Shown here: positions 32,874-43,559 of the stretch, piece by piece
Layout: the number at the start of each line of letters is the position of its first letter
Numbering within the stretch: position 1 is the stretch's first letter
Source: Tricholoma matsutake
Lineage: Eukaryota > Basidiomycota > Agaricomycetes > Agaricales > Tricholomataceae
DNA length: 64,000 bases
Assembly (NCBI GenBank): GCA_026075535.2
Contig: AP026544.2
Span: forward strand, 2,418,001-2,482,000
Direction: 5' to 3'
Position numbers and translations under genes: made by a program
The notes under the pieces: generated by a model
Seen by the model: the letters and a program-made list of their open reading frames with translations, nothing else
What the model was told of the DNA's origin: nothing
The model's database searches: none

Positions 32874-33553
32874 ATGACCAGATACTCTCACATAGAATAT
32901 AGTCCAAAAGCCATTGTAAGGGATGTATATGAAGACTTGGATGTTACTTGCATCGCATTTTCATGTGATGGGAGAATGCTGGCTGCAGGCAATAACAACG
33001 GCACTATTACTATTTGGAACTGTGTTTGTGGCGAGATCAGATTCTCTTATAAAGGACATAGTCCTGTGCTCTCACTTGCCTGGTCACTACAGAGAAATAG
33101 TCCCAGACTGTATTCCGGTTTTAGTGATGGGATACTTGTAGAGCTGGTTCCTGATGATGAACACCAGGTAGGTCACTTTGCTTACATACATATGACTCGG
33201 TGCGTCCGATCACTTAATTTCAGATACTTCATACCCATGGAATCAAAGCATCTATGGATGGGATATCAAAAATTGCTGTACATAATTCCAGGCCTCTGTT
33301 GGCCATCGGAACAGCAGAAGTCTGGATATGGGAATTGTGTCATCGTGATGATGACTACTCTGCTAGTGACTCTAGTAGTAGGCAGCAAACCCCCAAATCA
33401 AGATGCATCTGGCTTCTCCCATCTCCAGCACTGAGCGCTTCCTCAAATCAACCCATGACCCATAATACTGGGGACATTGTCATCACAGGTGTACAATGGT
33501 CTAGCCCAGCCGATGCGGTGTTTCTGGTGGCATACAAGTATCATGGGATCTAG
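32874..33553 (+). CDS. WD40-repeat protein, truncated
   Basis: Exon 1 is 32874-33167 (98 codons). An intron follows at 33168-33223 (GTAGGT...TTTCAG, 56 nt), then exon 2 at 33224-33553. The join is in frame and gives about 207 residues. WD40 features: CIAFSCDGRMLAAGNNNGTITIWN and a second blade with LLAIGTAEVWIWE. Family members with the same end phrase (VAYKYHGI) normally continue for several more blades; here a TAG follows directly, the downstream 280 bp holds only degenerate remnants, and a TIR element end begins at 33829. It is probably a truncated gene, not a functional propeller. Confidence 0.55.
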
Positions 33554-33984
33554 TACATTGTTCCTTCACCAGAGTGACAAACGGTTCTTATTGATCAATA
33601 TCACTGTTTCTGTCCTCATTAGTATCTGGAATCTCAAAACATGAAGCATCATTACTTGAATCAATGTTGAGGGCAACATGTCAGTGTGCTCGATTGACTG
33701 GAATACATAAATGCATCCCAATATCTCTACAGATGTTCTGCGACCCTCCAGAAAAGGCTTCTGGCTGTTGAAACTCCAAACTGCAGTTTTGACCTGTACA
33801 ATATTGATGAAGATACCTTAATTTTCCTGTAATTTACCCTCCCCCACCTATTCCGGTCAGAGTCCAGTTATTCCAGTTATTCTGACCAGATTCTGGTTAC
33901 TCCAGATGCTCAACTTGGAGTATATACCCTAATGGATAGTCAAATTTCAAGTCTTAAGTTGTCAAAGTGCCTACAAAATATATT

Positions 33985-34076
33985 TGTGCAGAGTAAGGAT
34001 TGAACTCAAGACATCTTGATTAGAGTGATCACATGACAAACCAAACATGTGTGCTTAACCAGTTGAGCCACAGGAG
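33985..34076 (-). other. tRNA-like module (A box and B box)
   Basis: Minus strand: CTCCTGTGGCTCAACTGG, then TTAAGCACACATGTTTGG, then a B-box-like GAGTTCAATCCTTACTCTG. Same module as 20828-20912, reading toward the TIR at 33829. Confidence 0.6.
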
Positions 34077-34162
34077 AATTATTAGATAGTAATATAATGT
34101 TTATTCATGTCACTCTAATTTTTTTTTGAAGTAGTTAAGATCAATTTTTTTTAATTAACCAC

Positions 34163-34425
34163 ATCCCTCACATTGAATGCGAGGGAGTGGGGATGATTGT
34201 GATTATATACATAAACAAAAAATCCTCCCTCTCACAAGATGCAAGAGGGAGTTTTATTTATATACATAAAAAGCTAACCCCTCATGCTGAATGTGAGGGG
34301 GGAGGTAAAAACATGAAGAAAAAAATCCCTCCCCCACACAAAATGGGGGAGGGGGGGCACAATACTAATAAATAATCAAAATTACAAAAAAAATCCCTCC
34401 CCACATGAAGTGCAGGGGAGGGGGA
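34163..34425. repeat. Phased array of five GC-rich stem-loops
   Basis: Centres near 34173, 34236, 34289, 34338 and 34407. Stems: CCCTC/GAGGG, CTCCCTCT/AGAGGGAG, CCCCTC/GAGGGG, CCCTCCCCC/GGGGGAGGG, CCCTCCCC/GGGGAGGG. Loops such as ACATTGAATGC and ATGCTGAATGT match the loop theme of the array at 21015-21265, while the spacers do not match. Confidence 0.7.
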
Positions 34426-34574
34426 GGGGATGTGACCCCGCTGTTGTCTGTCCTTCCACCCACGATCTACCCCACGAGCAGTTGCTCATGAGGCTGGGGG
34501 TGGGTGGTGCATTGTTGTCTCCTATCCCTGCACCTGGGCATCATTCCACCCATGTTCCACCCCACGAGCAGTTG

Positions 34575-36430
34575 TATCTGATCACCCTGATGTATTACCA
34601 CCGACAATCGTCACATTCTTGCAAGCATCATGTAGCATCTCTGAAGACTCCATCAATAGCTGTTGGGAAGCTCTGAAATTGACAGTGTGGCTCCATGTGA
34701 ACAGTGAGGAGGACAATGCCATCCTTGATGACTTTGCAAAACATGGGCATTCTTGTGGGCTCTGTGTGTCGCTATCATAGATCCAAGTCATTAGGCTCAT
34801 GTCAGCTCACCATTCTATCAACCTAGTCTTCCATACATTGTATCCTCCTCAGCAAACATGTGTCAACCCAAGTTGTTCATACAGCCAAACTGGAAAGTTA
34901 TTGAAGAAGGAAGAACAACACCAAGGGGTCTTATATACTCTTGATAAGGGAGCAGTCCCTGTTCGCTCTGTGCATTTATACTGTGCAGGTATGGGTTGTA
35001 CAGTGGATTGTATGACACACACTGATTTCTTACAAGCCTGTAACACGAATTACCACCATCAAGAATGGCATCTGGACGTATTATGATAGCATTCCGGACA
35101 TCATCCCTATTGGCGAACATCAGTTTGCTGAGAAGCAGCTGATTCAGCTTTGGATAACCTTGATGCTGGTTTCATGGTAGGTCATTATATTGCATTATTC
35201 GAAATGTGGCTTACAATTTTCTTGTACAGGACATCAGCTACAAATTGTGCACGTATATACAACCTTTCATTCCCTGACCCTGTTTCACCAGATGGGTGGG
35301 CATTTGGCTTTACGGTCACTACTGAGCAGGTTTGGGATGGGTGTGTCACATTGGCCCTTCTCAATGATTGTCAGCAGTCCTGGAGGTTCCCCATACTGGA
35401 GCACAAAAGGATTGTTTCACCAATGCCCTGCATGCTCGGAATCTTTGCTTCCATGTCCATGGCCAACCCAAATTATGCCACTATTGTGAAACGTGTCTAT
35501 GGTCTATGAAGATGGTAACAAGGTCTGGGTTGTCATTATTGATGGAGTTACAGTGGTATGTCCATGCTGCGCAATCCACAATTGCAAGGTACCTCTTAAA
35601 AACAACTGACATCACTTCTGTCCTGACCACATCACTCAAAACATGGTCTGTGCAATCATCGGCTGTGATTCTACCATAATGGCCGACAGTCACACATGTT
35701 CAGATGCAAGCCATCAAAAGGTTGAACAAATCCATCATGACCGTGGCCAGGCATGGTTCCAGCTTAAGGAATGATTGCAACATGCATGAGTGGCTCATCC
35801 AAATGATGCAGTTGCTGAAGACACAGACCTCACTGAGATTGCAGACATTGAAACTGAGGAATTTGAGGTTGGTAGTAACTCTCAGGTGACAAAGGAATGG
35901 ATCCAGGCTCAGTTTGGATGACGATGCACACACAATGAGCAGATCATTGTTGTGCCATGTGGGATGATTATTGGTTGTGAAACATTTTATGGTGCAGAGG
36001 GTGTTGGAAGTGTTATCATATGAAATTCATCTCTCATATCACAAACAATGCCACTCACCAACCAACAGGAAATGATCAAGCGCATGTTTCATGAGGACAT
36101 CAAACCAGATCATGTCTTTTTTGACAACAACTGCACACTTGCCAAAATGGTCAAGGATAATCCATTCTTCAAGGATATCAGCCTCACAGTCGATGTCTTT
36201 CATTTCAAGTCAAAACATTCCAAAACAGATGTTTTCTGCCAATAACACTGCAATCCAGCTGCATACCCTGAGCTCATCTCCAAAGACAACCAGGGCTGGT
36301 ATTTTAACTCATCAATTGCAGAACAAACAAATGTTTGGCTTGGGGGGTATCATGCAATTTGTCAGGAAAGGCTTATAGATAAGTATGCTTTCTTCTTGGA
36401 TGAGATGATTCTACATAGGAACTGAATGAC
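34575..36430 (+). pseudogene. KDZ-transposon-associated cysteine-cluster (CxC5/CxC6-type) gene, decayed
   Basis: Collinear + strand blocks: VLPPTIVTFLQASCSIS (34590s), LYPPQQTCVNPSC and LYCAGMGCTVDC (34850-35020, CxC5-like), HQLQIVHVYTTFH (35230s), HARNLCFHVHGQPKLCHYC (35430s), HFCPDHITQNMVCAIIGC (35610-35665, CxC6-like), then CGMIIGCETFYGAEGVGS (35957-36010) and MVKDNPFFKDISLTVDVFHF (36148-36210) to about 36420. Iyer and co-workers described such clusters beside Kyakuja-Dileera-Zisupton transposases. Stops interrupt the frame (TGA at 35607 where Arg is usual in the family), so it is dead. No KDZ transposase itself is seen here. The family call is from remembered motifs. Confidence 0.6.
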
Positions 36431-36584
36431 AAGAGAGAAGCTTCTGAAAGAATGTCAATCCCCTAGTAATTGACCATATCCTCATGAAGAAGTAACTGTT
36501 TCATAGTGGAAATTACAATACATGAATGAGAACAACTAATCACAAATCTACTTCATTCAAAAAGGGACAGTAGTCACACTAGTC

Positions 36585-37923
36585 AAGCTTTGACCCGCTT
36601 GCACTGGCCACAAGCCTCATTCCGCACAATGAATGCTGACCACAATCCAGCTGAGGTATGGCCAGCACCTAACCCTGCCTCTCGACATGCTTCTGAAGCC
36701 CTCTCCCACTTTCTACAGTGCGGTAAAAGGTTGAGCTCTTGAATGGAACACCGAAGCACTTGAATAAGGCCTCCTCGACACTCTTGTGGCTCCTGGAGGC
36801 TTTCAAACACTTGTCGAAGGCATGAACCATGTCCACGACATAAAAGTCAGTAGGCCAGGTATGTTCCACATCACTTCCATCAGAGCTCTCACTTGCGGTA
36901 CATGGGGACCAGAGAGACCGACGGTGTTTACATGAGAGGGTGATAGGTGGGCAATCTTCATCAGAATCGTAGATGGTGAGATTGATGAACATGGGCTCTG
37001 CTTTGGCAGGCAGAGGAAGGTCCATTGCTCCAGGCTCCAACTTGATCTTTTGTGTGGAATTGGGGCAACAGCGGGCATTGTCATCATCATCATTGTCAGA
37101 CTTTTTCCCCATTTTTCTCTCCTTCAATACCTGTCAGACATGGGCACATTCATGTGGGAGATTGTTAGAGAAATGAGGGACGCAATGTTGACCTATAGTC
37201 AGGAGGTGGTCAAAGTCCAGGCAACAAGCAATGTCATGGCCCTTCAAAAAGATGTGGTCACCAGCTTTGAGCATAATGACATGGCCAACCTGCCCCCTTT
37301 GACCATGTATGTATAGATGTATTGTAAAGTTTGAAGCAGGCAATCGCATCCTCTGGAGCCAAAAGATCTGCTTGCGAGAGGATGGTGGTGGTAAGCACAA
37401 AATGCGGCCACTTAAAGCCACCCTGGACTTCAATTATGGTTGCCTCAGCATTGTCCTATCAAATTATAGTGAGTAAGAAAAAGACTACACAGAGAGGACG
37501 CACCTTAAGCTAGGCATAGATAATTATGTGGTGCTTTGCTTTATTGATATTTTCAAGCCACTCTGCATCTGCCGCTCATTGTCGCTCCTCCCGATCTTGT
37601 TCAAGTGCATAGTGCTTTGTAAACACCGCAGTCATCTGGGATGCATAGCATGGGTCCACAAACATGTCTGTGGCAGCTGATGCAGTAGCTGCTGAGCATT
37701 CTGGAGGTGGCAGTGAAGGTGATGTCAGCAAATGAGGCAGGGCTGAGGGTGTCTTTTTGTACCCATCTCCCGATGTCACACTAGGCCCAGAGGTGGCAGC
37801 ATGGCCTTTTGCTTGACACCCCCTGGCTTCTATGCAATGCTGATGACACATCTGGCGCATACAATCAGGATAGAGTCGTGTTGATTTACAAGATGTCTTC
37901 ACACATTGTGTAGGTTTTCCCAC
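36585..37923 (-). pseudogene. Uncharacterised Agaricomycete protein, often beside transposons
   Basis: Minus-strand pieces: 37923-37576 has a Cys-rich start (CVKTSCKSTRLYPDCMRQMC) and ends with FTKHYALEQDREERQ. 37127-36669 has TWPTDFYVVDMVHAFDKC and GVPFKSSTFYRTVESG, continuing to TSAGLWSAFIVRNEA near 36620. The 37134-37433 part fits as a middle exon with degraded sequence. I associate this combination with a multi-exon protein family of unknown function found in many mushroom genomes. Exon borders are unclear and the middle is stop-rich, so I treat it as broken. Confidence 0.45.
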
Positions 37924-38049
37924 TGTTCTAGATGGACAGGTCTGAGTGAAGTCAAAGCCTGGAATATCCAGCCATAAGCCTCATTTAGCAGGGGGAGGTT
38001 ATCCTCTAGCCATGGGGAGCGGGCAATGAGGGTGCCATCATCCACATAA

Positions 38050-38225
38050 CTAGGTTCGCAGGTCCAGTCCATAGGACCAAAAAAAAGACCGAAACTGGAC
38101 TGAATTGGACTGGAAACGACTGGACCAAAGGTCTATTTATGGACCAGTTTTTTGCAGTCCAATTGCTGGTCTTTCATTTTAAAAAACATAGTAGGACCGA
38201 TGAAAAACCAGTTTAAACTGGTCGC
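38050..38225. repeat. Short MITE-like repeat of GGTCCAGT/ACTGGACC phrases
   Basis: AGGTCCAGTCC and ATAGGACC at the left, ACTGGACC, GGACCAGT and ACTGGTC across the middle and right. About 170 bp of interleaved inverted phrases without coding potential, ending near TTTTGTTCC. No clear target duplication. Confidence 0.4.
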
Positions 38226-38430
38226 AACTGGTCTTTTGTTCCAAAGTGTGTTTGACCTTACTCCCACACATATTTACTTCATTTTCAATCCCTGGATCAT
38301 CAAAAACGGTTAAGAATTGGTTGAGATATGACCAAAAACATTTTTGTATGAGTATTTTGTTGTATCAGAGCATTGCTTATTACCCGAGCTATAATTTTTT
38401 TTGTACAGCTATATGACATCATAAATATAA

Positions 38431-38520
38431 CAACACACAATGGGCAAGCCTTGAGGCAGTTGATTCATAGTTGATTTGTAGTTAACTCATGTTTGACTCG
38501 TGTTTGACTGGTAGTTGTCA
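38431..38520 (+). repeat. Left inverted end with 11-bp iterons
   Basis: After CACAATGGGCAAG come about five degenerate iterons (GTTGATTCATA, GTTGATTTGTA, GTTAACTCATG, TTTGACTCGTG, TTTGACTGGTA). Compared with the right end, most differences are transitions. Confidence 0.65.
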
Positions 38521-38881
38521 TTTGTAGTGATGTAATACACTTTAGTAATAACAATTCATTTCATGAGTGACGTTGACACTGAATGTTTATCGTCCAGTTC
38601 ATGCCAAGTTCATGCTATCGTTTTAGCTGAAAACTTTATTCTGTACTTCAATAAACAATTTTATTATTTCTGCTCAGAACTACGATACATTGCTGCCAGA
38701 GGTGTTGAGGGTGTCAATGACTCGACACGGTGAGTTCGGCAGGTTCCGACACATCATGTGATCATGCTTGTGGCAATTTCGAGTTCCTTTGTTCTCGACG
38801 CATTCACGCATACTCGTCTTCTGGCTTTACTGGATACCTGGACTCTTTATTCCATCATCTTCTATTGACTCTGAAACTACA

Positions 38882-40470
38882 ATGGATCCTTGTGCGAGTT
38901 CTAGTTCAGGGGAGGCTGGCCCATCTCAGGCTGGACTTGGCAAGCGCAAGCATTCTCTGAGCAACATGAACCCTGGTTCAAGAGCTTTGCAAGCAAAGAA
39001 AGCCCACAAGGCCTTTGCAAAGCAACCCAAGAAGCCCAATAAGCCTAGTGATTGGCACATGAGAAAAGGAGAGGTACCAAAGGAGGCTGAGAAGACAAAG
39101 GTGCACATTCATTGTATTCAAGCACTTTAAAGTCTAAATCACTTTCAGGCTGCACTTGAGCTTCATCTCTGTGTCCTTTGGGGCTTACCACACCAGACTA
39201 CTGTCCCCCCCAAGGTCACAGAAGATGACAAAGTACCCTTCACCCGCCACTTTACCTCTGAAGCACAGTTGCAGAACTCTGTCACAGCCAGTCTTGATGA
39301 CAACTCAGCTAGCATTCAGGGCACCCAAATGAAAGTGTGCGAGCTCCTTAACTCTATCTCAGACTCAGTTGGGATTATTGCCAACAATATCAAGCGCATT
39401 CTGTAATCCCATCTGTTGCTCATGTTCAGGTTGGTGGCATGCCTTGGGCTTCAACAGTGGGCACCTGATGTCTTGGGTAATGATCTGGAGTCTATGTATA
39501 ATCTCCTTCATGAGCACATTGCCCTCAAGACATTTGAGCAGGTCTTGGGTGCATTTGGATACTCTCACATGGGAATGAACCTGTCATGTGTCAACAATTT
39601 TGCACTTATGCATAAACTTTATCGAAGCTTCATTTTCTCATATATGCATGGTATTGCCAAGTCAGAGGCAAAGAATCCAGGAAGTGTTGCGAAAGCAAAG
39701 CAGATGACTGGAGTATGGAAATGACGTAGTGTGGTATGTAATTCCTGGAATTCTGTATATGCCATTTGCAGATTGTATTTACTAAAAAACCTTGATAGCT
39801 TGCTGATGGCAGGATGGACATGTTCAGGGCACATGGTTTCAATAAACACATTGTGGCCTTGGCTAGAGAGAATGAGGCCCATTCGGATGATGAGTTGGCC
39901 AAAGGGAATGCTGAGTCAGTTGATGCAGTGTACCACATCAAGGAGAAGGAGGGACATTCAACAAAAGTTACTGCATTCTTTAGAATGACTGATCAAGAGC
40001 ACAAGTGGATGAATAGAAGCAAAAGAAAACACCTTAAGTTGGCCAATCTTTGTTTTTCTTTTTACATTTGACTGATCCTATTTATCTGTAGACTGGAGTG
40101 ATGCCATGAAGACCCCCCCATGCCAAAGTTATCTGAGCTCACTGCTCTCCCAAAGAAAGTCCCAATTGATTGGTTTGATCCTATCTATTGAAACAATCTT
40201 TCTCTCCATGAGCATGCCCAATATGTCAAGAATGGTACTTATGTTGCTCTGCCACCTGCAGAGCTCTGTGCCAGCTGGGATGAGTGTGAGAAATGGAAGA
40301 GTATGCCAGAGAAGGAGTTTATGGCCAAATATGGTGATGAAGTGCAGGCAGAATACAAGCTACCTATGCCAGATGAATTGGAATGACTTGAGCAGCAGGA
40401 TGATGAGGATGATGAAGATGAGCCAGATGTATCAGGTGAGGGGTCAGGAGATGAGGGCTCAGGTGATGAA
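38882..40470 (+). pseudogene. Transposon accessory gene of unknown function, decayed
   Basis: Start MDPCASSSSGEAGPSQAG at 38882, a Lys-rich part, then a 51-nt intron with GTGCAC...TTTCAG ends (39098-39148). Next come ALELHLCVLWGLPHQ, and after a TAA (39403-39405) in the same frame WAPDVLGNDLESMYNLLHEH, YMHGIAKSEAKNPGSVA (39640s), then MDMFRAHGFNKHIVALAREN, HSDDELAKGN (39820-39910), PIDWFDPIY (40160s) and KSMPEKEFMAKYG (40300-40340), ending in an acidic tail. These phrases recur in a mushroom protein family found beside large DNA transposons. Several stops (TAA, TGA) break it. No enzymatic motif is known to me. Confidence 0.5.
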
Positions 40471-40479
40471 TGAGATATG

Positions 40480-41085
40480 GGTGTTGTTTAATACATATTC
40501 TGGTTAATGGTGGTAATTGATTTACTTACCTCTTCATATTCATGCTTGCCAAGTCACTTAATGTATTTCAAGTTAATACCATCTTTTCTATTTATCCAAA
40601 GCTATTGTTACAATCTGAGACACATGAGAGACAGATGTAGGGCAAAATGGATGTGGGGAAAATCTATGACCTGATGAAAGACAACTGTTGTGATCCAAGA
40701 CATGTGAGAGATATGGATGTAGGATAAGGCAGATAAAGGGAAAATCTATGACCTGACAAAAGACAACCACATGAGTAGAGCACAATATGCGCACAGAGTG
40801 AGTGAGCCATGTGGCAACATACAAGGGTGGAGCAGACTTGGCTTCAGTGAGCTGTGCCTCCCTGCGCTTATGCATGTCCATAACTTCGAGAGGTGTTGTG
40901 CACGAGATGAGCAAGCTAAGAACTAATGCACGGGATTATGAGTTGCAAGTTGGTGTTAATCAAGTGCGATTATCAGACTAAGGTATTACAAACAATACTA
41001 TAGACTTAAATATGCAAAAACAGAACATAGGTAGGATACTAAAGATAGCACAGAACAGAATAAGGAAGTAGAAACAGAACAAGAT
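40480..41085. other. Spacer inside the large element
   Basis: A direct duplication of about 60 bp (GGGGAAAATCTATGACCTGA near 40655 and GGGAAAATCTATGACCTGAC near 40737, each followed by AAAGACAAC) is the only structure seen. No gene. Confidence 0.45.
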
Positions 41086-41089
41086 TTCA

Positions 41090-43232
41090 AGTTGGAAAGA
41101 AGTCAGAACAGGAAAATGAAGCGTAGAAGGCATAATTGTGGTTATAACAGCTATTTACACATTGCCAGGGATGCAAAATTATTGGCACCCTCTGTTGGGA
41201 GCCCAACATACAACCAGGACCTTCCTGCCAATACCATAAGTGCCTGCTGGCCACTGGACAGTTGTGACATGAGTGATAATATGGACAGGGCTCAATAATA
41301 CTAAGGTTGTTAGAGGGGAGTGCATCAACAATTTGTACCATAAATCCAGGGTGGTGTATGAATGGTGTCCTCTTGTGTAGATAGTGATTGATGTGAGCAG
41401 ACTCTTATAAAGGTGTGCATTATTCCCTCCAGTGGAAGTCTCCAAATGTTTTGAATGAATCCTGTATCATGAGCCTGTGTCAATGGATTGTAGAACTTTA
41501 TAGCACTGTTTCCTTTATGTGACTTTTCACAACTGAATGTGCACTCATCATGGTGCACCTGCAAAAGATGCTGGGCTTGTGGAGGGAGAATAATGGCATT
41601 TGGCAGATGGGGAAGATCAGAGTAAGCTCAGTATGGTCTTCCTGTCTGGTGAAGATAATTAAGCAGATTGTTATAATCTACTTCAAGAAGGCAAGGTGCC
41701 TTTGCTAGAATATCTGCCAATTCTGTAGGCTGGAGAGGTACTGGATGGTCATCCATGGCCATGTTTCCTGGCTCAAGAATATCACATAATTCTTTTAAAT
41801 GATCTTCACTGTGCAGTAAAGCATCTACACATGCTTGATGACTCATCTGACAAAGCATTGTAAGATCTAAATCCCCTGATCTTGGTATTAGCTATCAATT
41901 TTTGAGCAAAATAATTGAAACACATATGGAGATGATAATTGGTGTTCATTTTTTGCAACTTTCCATTCATTCATTCACCTGGAAACTCACTAAAAGAAGC
42001 CAAAGGACCCCAATATTTGAGAAGAGCACCATTATGCATTGCATAATGATGGTTTGGCTTGGATGGACGATGTGGAAAAAGTTGTTGAATAGCAGTTCGA
42101 TATTGAATATAATGCTGAGTATAGGCATCAGCATCAGCATTGGAGGTTTGATATGCAGCTACAATATTTGTTGCTGCAACAACATGATAGAAGCCGCAGA
42201 AGTGCTGGTAGTGGAAATTTGTGGCAGTAGTCATGTACCAGAATTCAGGAATAATGAGGGGAAAGATACATGTGAAGAGGGTGAGATATTCCTGAGCTTT
42301 GAGCTTGCCATGGCTTGGTTCACCAAGATTGGTTGGTGGTCTTTGTATCCATGTTGGAAGAGTGATATCATGAATGCAATTTCTTATTGCTTGTAGCTCA
42401 GTTTCTGTGAAGCTAAAAGGCAAAGGGTCAACAGGAATATAGTTATCATCATCATCATCATCATCATAATTGAAGTCATATGCATAGGGATTTGTGTGGC
42501 TCTGTGTGGCTGTAGGTGTTGATGATGAGGATGAGTCTGATAATTCAGAAGAAGATGGTGAGGGAGATGGTGGTGGTGTATGGTGCATTGCCATTGCAGC
42601 CTCAAGATTATGTTTAGCTGCTTCTTGAAAAAGGTCATCCAATTCTTCAGCAGAATCTGATACATCTGCCTCACTCCACTGCTCATCCTTTTCCACCTCT
42701 TTAACTTTTTGGCTTTCATCCTCATCCTGTCCAATTCCCCAGAGTGCACGAAGATGATGCTGTAAAACACCCTCAAGCCAGTTATGCATAAAACCTAGTA
42801 CAACATGTTTGACTGGATCCCAATATGGAAGATTATGCAGTGGAGTCCATCGCACACCAGTTGTCTTTTGCAGAGCATTTTGACCAGCTTTGGTTGTCTG
42901 ATGCAACCATGCCTCTGCCTGTGCTTGCACCTGTGCACCATTATGGAGTTCCCAAGATTGAATATTGAGATCCTCTAGCTGATCACTGGTGCAGAGGCAG
43001 AAAGAACAGAACATTGTAGCACCATGTCCCAAAAAGCCAGTAGCCTTGCGACTTCCCTCAAGATCAGCAATCACAGGTGCAATTTTTGCTTTCACAGAGA
43101 TGCCATCAGGATGTCTAGATGTTGGCAAATTTTGGCCTGGTGCAGCACCATACTTGGCAACAGATTTAATAACAGGTTCAAGAAGATGAGAGATGGTTGT
43201 GGGGTCAGGAAGATGGGGAGGAGGTGTGAGAC
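41090..43232 (-). pseudogene. tnp2/CACTA-like transposase, C-terminal two thirds
   Basis: Downstream part of the gene that starts at 54732. The frame from about 43220 to 41971 shows VIADLEGSRKATGFLGHGAT, MFCSFCLC, LPYWDPVKHVVLGFMHNWLE and GVLQHHLRALWGIG, typical of Agaricomycete tnp2-like transposases, then an acidic insert and FPGE (about 41973). After a stop it goes on through 41858-41628 to IKFYNPLTQAHDTGF and FIRVCSHQSLSTQEDT (41400s), a usual C-terminal module, then fades. It lost its upstream part to the gypsy insertion at 43233-53666. Codons resume at 53672, so the two halves are one gene. Several stops make it inactive in any case. Confidence 0.7.
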
Positions 43233-43426
43233 TGTAGTGAGTTGAGGGGGATCTCATATCACACACCAAAAGAACACAAATAACATATATATATTGTGTA
43301 ATGGTTGTGGTAGTAAAAAGATGATTATGTAAATAGAGGACTGGTCCCTATATAGGGACCAGAGTCAGGCCAATAGCAAGTAATTATAATATATACAAAT
43401 GTGGGGTCAAGCCCCGAGTCACCACA
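43233..43426 (-). repeat. 3' LTR of second gypsy element
   Basis: 194 bp, TG...CA ends. A perfect 22-bp palindrome at 43341-43362 (CTGGTCCCTAT joined to its reverse complement) holds the TATA core. Confidence 0.92.
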
Positions 43427-43437
43427 CCCTCCCCCTT
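43427..43437 (-). promoter_or_regulatory. Polypurine tract of second gypsy element
   Basis: AAGGGGGAGGG on the minus strand directly before the 3' LTR. Confidence 0.75.
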
Positions 43438-43559
43438 AGGCTTTGTCCAGGGGAGAAGCATAATGTTTTGAGTAAGAAAATGACCTTGAAGAGTATCATC
43501 AAATATATGGGTATCATTGGGGTGTGACGACGCAGTCAGATTGGTTTATTAAAAAATGC

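Larger units (their letters stand above)
33829..34574. mobile_element. End fragment of 'TTTACACT' TIR family, left-facing
   Basis: Begins GTAATTTACCCTCCCCCACC, the inverted counterpart of the end at 47989. It then has an outward-reading tRNA-like module, a five-member stem-loop array and two GAGCA..TGCTC repeats. It stops abruptly near 34574, where coding remnants of another gene start. No second TIR is found on the other side, so only one end is present. Homology with 46768-47989 (inverted) covers the whole stretch to about 34448. Confidence 0.7.
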
